A stretch of 64,000 bases of DNA from Undaria pinnatifida (lineage: Eukaryota > Sar > Phaeophyceae > Laminariales > Alariaceae): positions 14,471,705 to 14,535,704 of the forward strand of contig JABAKD010000005.1 in the NCBI GenBank assembly GCA_012845835.1. The letters run 5' to 3'. The position numbers were made by a program, and so were the translations under genes. Positions 43,153-54,197 of the stretch are shown one piece after another (position 1 is the stretch's first letter; every line of letters starts with the position of its first letter). Under the pieces are notes generated by a model. It was not told the origin of the DNA. It made no database searches and worked only from the letters and a program-made list of their open reading frames with translations.

Positions 43153-43376
43153 TTGGACAGAGTGATGCGTGTACGACTAAACTTGCCAACTGCACTCGTA
43201 CTGCACTTTGAGCTATCTGCTGTGGTTCTGGTTGCTACTAGTTGCTGCAGTATGTGCTAGAAGTTTCGCCCTTCGGCTACTGCTGCTGCATGCACCTGAT
43301 GTTGTGTGTTTGCCAGTGCCGTCAGTTTACGTTCATGCTCGTCGTACATATTGCTGCTGTTGTCACCCGGTACGCA
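43153..43376 (+). repeat. Direct duplication E, copy 2
   Basis: Second copy of the block at 42694, with small indels (for example an extra TGCTGC/GCATGCAC). Confidence 0.85.
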
Positions 43377-44699
43377 AAATTCCAAACATTATCACGTACC
43401 GTTTGGAAATGATGCCAATTTTGTAAATCATTCAGGCGTTGCAGCCATGAAGATTCAACATTTTTTCCAAACCTCCTCCTCGACACTCGCTCGTCTCGCT
43501 CGGCGCCCGTCCGCGTTCACGTCGATGTGCGGAACGGACACGGCACGGCGAGGGGCGTTGGACCGCCCCCCGAAGGCGGCGCTCGAACCAAGCCATATTC
43601 GACCGAGAGTTCCAGTTCCGCGAATCGCATACTTAGGCCGAGACAAAAACTCCGGACCAAAGTCCATGACACCAAGGAATGGCTCTATATTCAAGGAATG
43701 ATTTTATATATGTTTATAATATATCTGACATCGGCATTCGCAGTCATGCGTACTTCTTAACTTGTACTATGCCCAAATACAAAATTCAAAGGACTGACTC
43801 TCGAAGTTTCTGAGCAGAGCCATCAGGCACCATCCACCATCCAACTCCCAGCCGAGAGGGTGTACGACGATCTGCAAGGGAGGGGTAAACCAAAGGGCTT
43901 GAAATGGAGCAGCACCAAAACCACGCAAGATGCACCATCAACACTTCTCCGCCCACTATTTTAAAATAGTGCAAACGCGCATAGGGATCACACTAGACAC
44001 GCTAGCCAGTAATCGTCACAAAGTTAGTAGCGGGTTCTCCATTTCAAGATCCCCGCCCTGCGAAAAAAAGAAAATAAGGCACGGCAGTACGCATGGAAGG
44101 AAGCAGCAGCCTCAGAAAACAACAAAACACAGCAGCAACGAGAAGGGAAAGACGGAGCACGCAACGAAGCAACAGGAGAAGAGAGCAGGTTGAATGAGGT
44201 GCAATCGACACTGACACAAATAAATCAACTGCAACCGCACTAAGCAAGAGCACGAGGCTACCAAGACGGAGGAGGTGCAAAGTTTTCCCCTTAGAGTGGC
44301 CCATCGAAGTGGACCTAACGCGTCCGCGGCCGCGAGACCAACTGATGTCGCGCCTCAAGCGCCCATATAATATTGCTTCCAGATCTCCTCGATATCAACC
44401 CCGTGAAAGTTGCCCGTGGATTTTGGCGCATTCCCTTGAAATTCAGGCCTCGCGCACCTCTCCTCTTGTCGCCGGGGGTCCCCTCTACACTACTCCACAG
44501 AACCACGCCGTCTGCGGTGATGATTATACCAAGTCAAAACTAATATCACCGCACGTTCCTATTAAAGTGTTGTGGTCACCGTCGGTGAGACTCCTATCAA
44601 TCGGAACACAAAATTAACAGAAGCAAGCAACCGGAGCGGTACGCGAACGCTAGCGTACGCGCTGTACTCAAACCGCACATAAACACCAAACAGTGCTCA
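43377..44699. other. Non-coding stretch
   Basis: Several short ORFs but none with domain content. No repeat identified. Confidence 0.4.
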
Positions 44700-44735
44700 G
44701 CAGCAGCAGCAGCAGCAGCAGCTGCAACAGCAGGT
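44700..44735. repeat. (CAG)n microsatellite
   Basis: About eight CAG units followed by CTGCAACAGCAG. Confidence 0.9.
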
Positions 44736-45355
44736 TAGAAGAAAAAGGTCGGCCACATGAACGACATTACGAATTGGGTACCTCCGACATGACCCTCCGA
44801 CAAGACCCTCCGACATGACGTCAGAGTAGTTTCGCAAGGAGTTCGTTTATAACAGCTTACTGCCGTCTGCTGTGATGTGTACTAATGTAGCCCACCTTCT
44901 TACGCCACGCTTACAACGGAGTGTGTTCGTTACTCGGGCAGGATCGGGAGGTCATCTTGACTCGAGGCCATTTCGACTCCTTTCACGACGCCTGCACTCG
45001 TACCCAACGCCTGGAATTTCGGGTGTGCCTCCGCAGCGTCCCGGTTCATCATCTGGCAGGAGCGTCAAGTTGGGCGGGGGGGTGGCTGGAGACTTAGCCG
45101 GCAGCACAAGCGAAGCCAGCTCACAAGTCGGAAGGCACGCCAAAGTACATACGCACTGTTGTACTTGTACGATGCAAGGATGGTGGGTATCTGCTGTGCA
45201 TGCATCTGACTTCAAGTTATTGCTGTACGCTTGCTTTTATTTGTCAGCGTTTTTAATAAGGGTGCGCGTCGCTCTTACGGTACGGGCGTGCAGCAGCTTC
45301 CAGTTGCAACGAGGTGCAGCGCGGTACCACGGAACCGCACCGTAGCTGCATCATC
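44736..45355. other. Non-coding stretch
   Basis: ORFs on both strands (plus from 44872, minus from 45215) are opposed and unsupported. Confidence 0.35.
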
Positions 45356-45689
45356 GCACCGCCCCGCACCGCACCGCACCAGACCGCACCGCACCGCACC
45401 GCACCGCACCGCACCGCACCGCACCGCACCGCACCGCACCGCACCGCACCAGACCGCACCGCACCGCACCGCACCGCACCGCACCGCACCGCACCGCACC
45501 GCACCGCACCGCACCGCACCGCACCGCACCGCACCGCACCGCACCGCACCGCACCGCACCGCACCGCACCGCACCGCACCGCACCGCACCGCACCGCACC
45601 GCACCGCACCGCACCGCACCGCACCGCACCGCACCGCACCGCACCGCACCGCACCGCACCGCACCACACCGCACCGCACCGCACCGCAC
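45356..45689. repeat. (CACCG)n satellite, about 67 units
   Basis: 334 bp of the pentamer CACCG with almost no interruption. Variant units CCAGA start at 45380 and 45450, and one CACAC lies near 45665. Because 5 is not a multiple of 3 and the unit contains no stop in any phase, all six frames are open. The long HRTAP/RCGAV-type ORFs here are artefacts. Confidence 0.97.
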
Positions 45690-45879
45690 GCTCCTGCAAA
45701 TAGAACAACCACACCACGCCACCACGGGTCGGTCTTAAATATGATGGCACGCGTTCGCGTTTGCTTCGTACCGCGAACAGCCTTGCGTTTGCAACTACGA
45801 CAAGTAGTCCAGTTCAACCACACTACTGAATATAAAACAACACCCTCTTTCCCCAGGCATTTCAATTCCACACTGGCTT

Positions 45880-46406
45880 CGTCCCAACAGAGGAAACCAA
45901 AGAAGCAGGTTCGATGCTATGACGGCTTCAGGAAAAGTGGAGACAGCCTTGTTGGACCTTTGTTTCTATATACGTTCCTTCTCCGCGGCAGGAGGGCATG
46001 TACCTGCCTGCCTACGCCCTCTCTAAATTACAGTTGGTACCCGTACATGGTACCTGGTACGTACCTTCTCCTTATTATCTTGGTTTAAAACTAGGCGCCC
46101 TCCGTAAAAAAAGCATCCAAGCACCGCAGCTTCTCTTGGTTGTGAGCGCCCGCCAAGCACCCAAACATCCCGCAGGATGTATGCATTCCAATTACATTCG
46201 AGGTCTGACCTCGTGCATCTCGTTTCTCCATCACGGCCGTCGCAATTCGCGTAAGCAAGGCTCGCTTAGCCGTGCTTTGCTTTAGCCTCGTGCTGCTCTC
46301 TCTTTCTTCGTTCTTTTTTTCGTCCCCCCCCTTTTTACCCATTTTTTACCGCTTCCGGCGGCTATTTAAACACCCAAAATTCTGTCCCACCGTACAAAAA
46401 GTTTGC
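45880..46406 (+). repeat. Inverted repeat pair D, copy 2
   Basis: Plus-strand counterpart of 39402-39935 at roughly 90% or better by eye. It shares GACGGCTTCAGGAAAAGTGG, CATTCCAATTACATTCGAGG, and CTATTTAAACA followed by TTCTGTCCCACC. Confidence 0.8.
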
Positions 46407-47029
46407 CAGTCTGTCCCACCCTCAAAATTTTTCGCCCAGCATAACCGATACCTGGTAGTCGCTAGACTACCGCAAACACTTGGTGTACTACAGCAGTACA
46501 CCTGCGGTATATGTATATGATATGCGCGACCACTATCTGCAGGTCCAGATACACTACTACATATAGCACCTGGACTGCGTACTACTACGTACTGTAGTTG
46601 AACCCGGCATACTGGCACAAGCTACGCGAGTAGGAGTGCTGTATACCGGTACCAGGTGTTACAATACACGAGTAGTATTATTGCTGCTGCCACCGCTTGC
46701 CCTAATTTACAACACACCGCCTGGTATCCTATACCTATCCAAGGGTGTGGGCGCTCCCTCCCCCCCCCCAGAAACCCGCTACTCCCAATGTTATAGCTTT
46801 GGGCCGGCCGAGGAGGGGGGGGGGTCGGTTATACAGGACTTAGAATGAGCACATTAAATAGTACATACGAATTTTATTAGACTGGAAATAGTATACCCAT
46901 CTAAGCTCCCTTTTTTTTTCGCACACTTTTACTTTCCAGCTTCTGGACAAGCCGTGGTCACAGGCGTCGTCCCTTCTCCCCCCCGGTTCTTGGCTTCAAA
47001 TTTAATCGCGCATAGCGTTCAGCAATCCC
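46407..47029. other. Non-coding stretch
   Basis: Contains C and G runs (46755-46767, 46811-46821) and CCTGGTACC words. No gene. Confidence 0.4.
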
Positions 47030-47215
47030 ACTGCTCGTCGATTTCTCGTCGAGTGTTGCTAACTCACGCTCTCGCGCTTTCCGCAAGTCAACTTGTGCAC
47101 AAGAAAACGTCCCGACGAATTTATACAAGTATGCACTCGGCGGGGCTCAAACTAACGAAACCGACCTATATCAGGCTCGAGGATGACCTGATACGCCACC
47201 GGGGCGACCGGGACA
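47030..47215 (-). repeat. SINE-B copy 2
   Basis: Reverse complement of 10565-10740, including GGTGGCGTATCAGGTCATCC at the head and GACTTGCGGAAAGCGCGAGAG in the body. Confidence 0.75.
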
Positions 47216-47439
47216 TACTATACACCTCTGTATCGTATGGGTTTTAGATCATACATACTTGAGCCTATGAACACCTAATTGCACGTAGTTCTGCCGCACC
47301 AGCACTACCCCACAACGGTCGCGGTGAATGAAGCGATCCCCAGCACTAGCTCCCCAGCAGGCACAATGGGGCCCTCCTCAAGGTCCGTGGGAGGGGGGGT
47401 GTATTATAAAATTAAATAAAAATACAAACCAGCTGTGAT

Positions 47440-47640
47440 GATCGAATATTTAGTTGATACTCATTTTTTCAAGCTATGCGTGATACTCCGACCGCGCGTA
47501 TTGCGGGGTGTGTGTCTTCATTAAGGATGTAGGTCGGCCACTCCCCTTGGAACTACAGTGTAGCTTGTACCAGGGTCAACAGGGTGATGTTAATCCGTCT
47601 GTGCGCGGAAACCATCAAACCTGTTTTTGAGGGGGGCAAC
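47440..47640 (-). repeat. Unit A, inverted copy (outer end of left arm)
   Basis: Reverse complement of the unit at 39966-40180 and 60527-60742, including GATACTCCGACCGCGCGTAT and CAGGGTCAACAGGGTGATGT. Confidence 0.8.
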
Positions 47641-48830
47641 ATCTAACAGCTGTGGAAGGAAATTCATCAGTATATCAAGTGGATCCTGTAAGTCGTACAA
47701 CAGGTGAGGGGAGGGCGGAGTTTTTAACCACGCGGGGACCTGGGGTTGAACGAGAGGGAGCGGCGGGGGGGGGGGGGGGGGGGGGGGGGGGCGGGCGGCG
47801 CAACTCAATTTGTGCGCGGAAACTATACATCCTTTAAGGGGACAAATCGGACGGCTGTGGAAGGAACGCATTAGTTTATCATGTATATCCTGTAATTCGT
47901 ACAACCAGTGAGGAGAGGGCGGAGTGTTCGAAGGGGAGGGGGGGGAGACGGGTTTCCAACAGCTTTAGGTCGCAAAGATGTATATCAGTTTGGAGCTTGC
48001 TATACGCGTGGTGCTAGGTCTAGGCGATGGTGCGGGTGGTGGGGAAGGAGGGGACGTTGGGGGGGGGGGGGGGGGGGTATGAGTTGGAGCTACGGTATGA
48101 ATGGCTAGAAAGGTAATGATGTGATATCAACTGCGTGGTATTGTTTATTACCCTGGCAGGTTTTGATTTTAGGTGGGGCGTTTGAACAAAAGGGAGCCGG
48201 GGGAGGGAGGGGGGCGGATCGGACGGGACAACTTAATCTGTGCGCGGACACTGTAAATCCTTTAAGGGGGCATATCTGATGGTAGTGGAAGGAATGCATC
48301 AGTTTGTCATATATATTCTGTAGTCGTACAAAATCGAGAGGGGGGCTTCCAACAGCTTTAGGTCGCATAGATGTATATCAGTGAGGAGCTTGCTATACGC
48401 ATGGTGCTAAGTCTAGGCGATGGTGCGGGTGGTGGGGAAGGAGGGGGCGTAGGGGTTGGGGGGGGGCAGGGGGGGAAATATAAATTGGAGCTATGACATG
48501 GATGGCTAAAAAGGTAATGAGGTGGTATCAACTGCCTGATAGTGCTTACTACTCTGGCAGATTTTGATTTTGGGTGGGGCGGCGGTAGAGAACAAAACGA
48601 GGGGGGGGGGGGGGGGATCACACCCCTTTAAGTCGCATGAATGTATACCTGGGAGGAACTTTACTAAACGTGCAGGTCTACTAGGCGTTGGTGCGGGTGG
48701 TGGGGATGAAGGGGGCGGGGGGCGGGGGCGGGGGCGGGCGCATGTATGAACTAGATCTACGGCATGGCTGGTTGGATAGGTAATGAGGTGATATCACTTG
48801 CATGGTATAGTTTATTATTCTGGCATGTTT
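47641..48830. repeat. G-rich tandem block (left arm)
   Basis: Units of roughly 200-300 bp repeat TGTGCGCGGAAACTATACAT-like, CCTTTAAGGGG, CTGTGGAAGGAA and GTGAGGAGAGGGCGGAGT words. Poly-G runs separate them (27 or more G at 47766-47791, 18 at 48060-48077, 17 at about 48600-48616). The C-rich block at 59400-60530 is its inverted counterpart. Confidence 0.8.
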
Positions 48831-48959
48831 GATTTTAGGTGTGGTAAATGAAACATTTATTTGTGTGTGGAATACAATGTGTTGTAGCTGTGTAGTGTGT
48901 TATTGTACATGGATCGCAAGATATAACATTTCATTCGACAGACGCAACCATGCAGCTAC

Positions 48960-49230
48960 CATGATTTTTTTAACGTGCCGATGTGGGGCTCTGGGGTCGC
49001 TAATTACGAGACAGAGATACATATTGCAAAATACACCAAGCGAGCTGATGTGATCATGCACTGTCACCACCATTAAGAGCGAGAGGGAGAAGTACAAATC
49101 GTCGGTGCTTTGAAAGGAACGCTTGATGACCCGCGCTCAATTACGTTGCTTCGTTAGGATTAAAATATGGTACTTCGTTTGGCAGAGGCTGGGAGGCGAT
49201 CATGCAGACGGTAGGTACGAAATACCAAGG
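48960..49230 (+). repeat. Unit B, copy 1 (left arm)
   Basis: Shares with 50941-51200 and, inverted, with 58700-59215 the words GATGTGGGGCTCTG(G/A)GGTCGC, AAGCGAG(C/G)TGATGTG, TTGAAAGGAACGCTT and GCGATCATGCA. Confidence 0.8.
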
Positions 49231-49231
49231 G

Positions 49232-49580
49232 TGCGTTCGTTCCGGTACTGGTATTTTCGGTACCGGTATGGATGTCGTACCGAACTTACCCAAGTGTCCG
49301 GTACCGGTTTTGACGTCGTACCGAACTTACCGAAGTGTCCGGCACCGGTATTGGTGGTGTACCGAACTTACCGAAGTGTCCGGCACCGGTACCAAAGTAT
49401 GTCCTGGTACCGCCGGTACCGGTATTGATGCCATACCGAACTTACCGAAGGTTCCGGTACCGGTATTGATGTCGTACCGAGCTTACCGAAGTTTCCGGTA
49501 CCGGTATTAATGTTGTACCGAACTTACTGAAGCGTCCGGTACCGGCACGAAAGTCTGTACCGGTACCGGTACCGGTACCG
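49232..49580. repeat. 41-bp CCGGTACCGG minisatellite, block 1
   Basis: Unit of 41 bp containing GTACCGAACTTACCGAAGTG and CCGGTACCGGTATTGATGTC. Exact 41-bp spacing is seen at 49277, 49318 and 49359. The apparent coding frames are periodic artefacts. Confidence 0.92.
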
Positions 49581-49763
49581 GCACACACTTAAATACATAT
49601 ACATTTGTACCGGCAGTTCCGACGGTATATACCGCCGGCAAGGTACCGACGCACACTTGCCCTTAGATACATAAACTGGACATAAACTGGCGGTGCATGT
49701 ACAGGGCAAATCCGGTGTTGGCCGGGGGTACCCGCTGAGGTATGTAATTGAAGTGAGCTATAA

Positions 49764-50200
49764 TTGGTTCTTATGTTTTCAATATTTTTCTCTTATTTTA
49801 CCTTTGTCTTGATATATATATGCTGTTCGAAAGGTAAGGTGCCCTTTAGATTACCAGCAGGGCGCCGTCTCCTCGTCGATCGTTTCGACGTGCACGCCAA
49901 TCAAGTACATAAACGAGGCTTCACGCGTCCGTTGCCTCCGAAAACCGGCAGGCACCGGGAAACCATCGACGGTTTTGATCGTCTCCGCCGGCAACTCGTA
50001 CCCGTCTCCCGTGAGCTAGTTGTACACAGAAACAAGCAAAATTACCGGCACGACTTTCTTTTCCGCGTCCATGTCGATAACTTTTGCCGCCGGCGCTGGT
50101 ATGTGAGGGAGCTGGCAAAGACGACCCGCCACCAGAAGCGGTGGCATCACTGATGGAGGCCACCTCATTGTCAGACGTTGCGTCGTTGCTCATGCGTGCT
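49764..50200 (-). pseudogene. Possible degenerate exon between minisatellite blocks
   Basis: On the minus strand a frame broken by one stop reads EKKVVPVILLVSVYN and, after it, YELPAETIKTVDGFPVPAGF and SFMYLIGVHVETIDEETAPC, ending at a donor-like CTGCTG|GTAATC near 49853. Composition is protein-like, but no family is recognised. The plus-strand ORF over the same bases is less protein-like. Probably a transposon or gene fragment caught between the repeats. Confidence 0.25.
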
Positions 50201-50329
50201 CAGAGTCTGGTATACCGAGCGTACTGGAAGATGCTTGGGGACCGGGGTGTATGTCAATGCTGCCTAGAACCCAAGCTCCAAAGGATGACGTCACAATGTG
50301 GTAGAATCGGGTTGATATCGTGCCAAACG

Positions 50330-50830
50330 TACCGAAATGCGCGGTACCGGGTTCACGTTGTGCCGATCTTACCGAGGTGTCCGGTACCGGCGTTGATGTT
50401 GTACCGATACCGGTACTGGCTCCGGTACATGCGTGCGTACCGGTACTGCCGGTACCGGTACTGGTGTCGTACCGAACTTCCCGAAGGTTCCGGTACCGGT
50501 GTTGAAGTCGTACCGAACTTACCGGAGTTTCCGGTATCGGTATTGATAGGGTACCGAACTTACCGAAGTATCCGGTACCGGTATTGCCGTCGTACCGAAC
50601 TTACCGAAGTGTCCGGTACCGGTACGAAAGTCTGTACCGGCACGGCCGGTACCGGTATTGACGTCGTACCGACTTAACCGGAGTTTCCGGTACCGGTAAT
50701 GATGCCGTACCGAACTTAATGAAGTTTCTAGTACCGGTATTGACGCCGTACCGAACTAATGTCGGGTACCGGTAATACCGGCGATATATGTCACCGGTAC
50801 GCCTCGGTACGTACCGTACCGAACACACCC
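50330..50830. repeat. 41-bp CCGGTACCGG minisatellite, block 2
   Basis: Same 41-bp unit as 49232-49580, with more variation and some doubled CCGGTACCGG cores. Confidence 0.9.
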
Positions 50831-50839
50831 TTGCAAAAT

Positions 50840-51480
50840 GCCCTACGTAATTGGTTGGTAGTGTGGTCTACCGCAATATCATAATATTGGCCTGTACTTC
50901 TTTTTCACATTATTTTTAGCTAATTTACTATTTTACCCCCATGATTTGTACTGTCCTGATGTGGGGCTCTGAGGTCGCCAATTTCAAAACAGATATACAT
51001 GTTACAAATGCAACAAGCGAGGTGATGTGGTCATGCCAATGTCACTACCATTGGACACGAGGGGAAGAGGTGCAGATTGTCAGTGTTTTGAAAGGAACGC
51101 TTCGTGTGCCCGCGCTCAATTACGTTACTTCGTTCGGCATATGTTCCTTCGTTTGGCAGAAGTTGTCAGGCGATCATGCATACGGCAGGTAGGCATGAAA
51201 TGCCTTGCGTAATTGGTTGGTAGTGTGGTCTACCGCGAATTTTAACATATCTGCCTGTACTTCCATTTCACATTATTTTTAGCTAATGTGCGAGTATGCA
51301 CCCTGTATTTTCCACGTCGTCGAAGATGTTGTGGTCTTGTAGATGCCGCATCCACGTTTGATGCTCGTGATAGTAGAGCTCACGAAAAAACGCCGTAGCG
51401 TGTAGTTGATGATCGCTTAGTGGTGTTCCTCTCCTCTACATCACACCAGGTAGCATACGTCGACGCGACCGCTGTTTTGA
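50840..51480 (+). repeat. Unit B, copy 2 with flanks (inner end of left arm)
   Basis: The flank ACGTAATTGGTTGGTAGTGT occurs on both sides (about 50845 and 51208), framing a unit B copy at 50941-51200. The end segment 51320-51467 (CGTCGAAGATGTTGTGGTC...GTGGTGTTCCT...CCAGGTAG) matches the reverse complement of 58440-58600. Confidence 0.8.
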
Positions 51481-54171
51481 AAATGACAAATGAAGTTCTT
51501 CCCACACCTGATACAGAGGAGACGCGGCCCGGAGATTGTTCCGTATACCGACGGTCAGGATCAGGTTATCGAGCAGCGCACTTGGTTTTTACCGCCGCTC
51601 CTCGCTCCACCTAAGACACTACGGGCATGCGTTGGACCCAGTTCGGTAATGTCCAAACCAATTGCAAGGAGGTGGTGTTATGGGCGAATGCTACGATGGA
51701 TTGCGCTTCTGTGATTACTCCGTCTCTCGGTCTGTTTGTTCTTGCGTTCTCGACAAACCTGTTATTTAACAACGAGCAGTTTTAACGCATTTTAGGTTTG
51801 TGCTAAAAGCTTCATGTAGACTATGTGATGTTTCTGAACGGAGGGGCCTCAGTTTGGAAACGCATGGTTTATGGGTTCTATCTTTTGACTGGATTTCGTA
51901 TATGTGGTTTTAATGTGCGAACATCCTTAAGATGTGAGAATTATGTGTTCTGGTGGTTGTTGTTACATGTGTATGTTTTGGTCGATTTTCTAGACTTCGT
52001 TGGCGTCTTGTTTTAGAGTGGTGTTTTCGAATAAGTTTTGTTTACGGCGGTCTTTCAGTTTTTTGTGTGGGGAAGTGCGGGGGCTTGTTACGTATATCTG
52101 CAAACCTTTTTTGTGTACGCTGAGAAAACTGGTTCGGGGGACTAATAACGAAGGTGCTAGGGGTGTTTAAGAATTTCAACGTTCCCCCTCGCGGCTTTTG
52201 TCGAGTATGGTTGAACGCATATTTATCCCTGACGTTAAACATGCAATGATCATCCTTGACAACTATGGGTTGTAGCGGTATTTCAATACACTCATAATAC
52301 CGTTACTGTACATTGTTTGACTATGTGTGTATACATTATTTTGCTAAAATAGTGTGGGCTGCGTCCAAATGCTGAGCGAGGTTAGGGTTGAAGCCTTAAA
52401 TTGAAATTTTACGAGTAGGGTTTATACATGCATAACTAATCTGTTTATCGAGTACATAGATGTGGGCGAGGCAGTAGGTGTTGCTTCGAATCTGGTCTAC
52501 GGGCTGGGAAACTCACCCAACCGTGGATACCGGTTCATCAGTGCGATCTGTTGGATCCCGACATAATGGCGGGTGTATGTAAGGAGCTGTGGGAGGTTTA
52601 ACGCGGCAGATCCGTATTCAATGATTGGGGATAGAGCCGACGACCAGCCCTTTCTACCCAAACAGTAGGGATACGAGGTGGATTTTTTAGTCTCGTTCGA
52701 CTTTCGTCAAGCAGGGGATACATCACATGGTACCCTAGTTGTGCCGTGTAAGTATTGCGTTTCGGCGTTATATTGACTCAGTAACGTTCGTTCTTTCTGT
52801 TTACTTCCCATGTTTAGCATGATTTTCGGTGTTGTTCATTTTTTGAAATACTTCGGTCCTAGGTAGCGTGTTTGGTGTGTATGTCATTAATGTATTTTTT
52901 GGATTGGTATAACTACGAGTATATAGCAGTCAACCTTATATAACCAGTACTTTGAGTCGCAGTCGTAGTCATAAATTCATTCCGCAATCAACTTCGTCAA
53001 GAGGACAAAATAACCCAGATAACAGTATTTAAAGCGAACACTATTTGTAATCAACATTGTTGTAATTCTCATATGTATCGTGACGTCCTCGGTCACGTAT
53101 TTAACAAAGATCCTGTGACCTACGGACGTAGGTTAAACACTTCCATACTCATATGCACCCTCTTTTTAACCCACAAACACCGACAAATCAACATACACAG
53201 TCTCCATACACTTCCATACTCATGTACACCCCACAGACATCCAAAAGCGGCATACGTAGTCTACACACCCTTACCGGCTACTCGAATCCACGAGTCCATG
53301 ACATTACATTACACATGGGGTGGGGGGGCGGGGGGGGCGAGTTTCTGCCCCCCCCGTTCGTTGTATTTATCGTTTTTATCTATTGGTTCCGAAACGTCTA
53401 ACAATTCAATGCCTATGTCAGCCTTTTTGTAGCATTTCCGTTTTTATAACATAAGAAACCACTCTTAATACGTCACGATGGTATATCCGGAAGGGAGTCA
53501 AACAAATTTCATAGAGGACAAAGAGATGGCCAAAATAGGGTGTACCCGATGCCTTTGTGGAAAAACTTGGGTACCTTTCAATTTCAGTGTTCGCCAAGCC
53601 CTCATAACGCCTTGCTGATTGGCCAACGCCGGCCTCCACCCGGCCATGGCCACATTCCGCCGGTTGAACCCGTTTTTGGCTACTCAACCCGTCAAAGGTA
53701 TCCGATTATTTTACCCCCCTACCCGATAATGGCCGGGCTGTTCGACCACCCCGGCCCAACGGCCCACCACGCACCAGCTGAGTACCACTGAACTTCACAT
53801 CCCTCTGTTACCGACGAAGACGCACGCAAGAACCATCTATCTGCTTGACGTCCATGATTTCGTTCTCTCGACCTCTCTTTCTCTCATTCGCGAGCAAGTT
53901 CTCGCTGGTGACACGCCCATGGTCTCCCGTAGGGGCTTCGTCTTTCGAAGGCACTTCTCATAAAGGGGAGGGTCATAGCGTTTGCTTATGGATTTGTCTC
54001 CGCTAGTGGTGGTGAATTCTGAGGTGGCCTGTTGGTGGAAGGAGAGAGAGATCGGGAGAATCAAATCATGGACATCAAGCAGATGGTTCGCGTGCGTCTG
54101 CGTCGGGTAACATGGGGATGAAGTTGGGTGGAACTCAGATGGTGCGTGGTGGGCCGTTTGGCCGATGCGGT
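51481..54171. other. Non-coding stretch between the inverted arms, part 1
   Basis: No recognised gene. A plus-strand frame at 51420-51614 (TPDTEETRPGDCSVYRRSG) lacks support. Poly-G/C runs lie at 53320-53360. Confidence 0.35.
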
Positions 54172-54197
54172 CCTAACCCTAACCCTAACCCTAACCC
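54172..54197. repeat. Interstitial telomere repeat (CCCTAA)4
   Basis: CCTAACCCTAACCCTAACCC plus six more bases: four uninterrupted units, the longest such run in the window. Confidence 0.9.

Noticed and set aside
44872-45345. 157-codon plus-strand ORF and opposing 87-codon minus ORF
   Set aside because: Both frames are open over the same GC-rich bases, and neither shows a domain or splice support.
45231-46088. Long plus-strand ORF of 285 codons and opposing minus-strand ORFs of 124-198 codons
   Set aside because: They read through the (CACCG)n satellite, whose 5-bp unit lacks stops in all phases. The rest is the tail of repeat D.
49123-50677. Plus-strand ORFs with repeated VPVLMSYRTYRS-type peptides
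   Set aside because: Products of the 41-bp minisatellite. The peptide periodicity follows the DNA unit and different frames are equally open.
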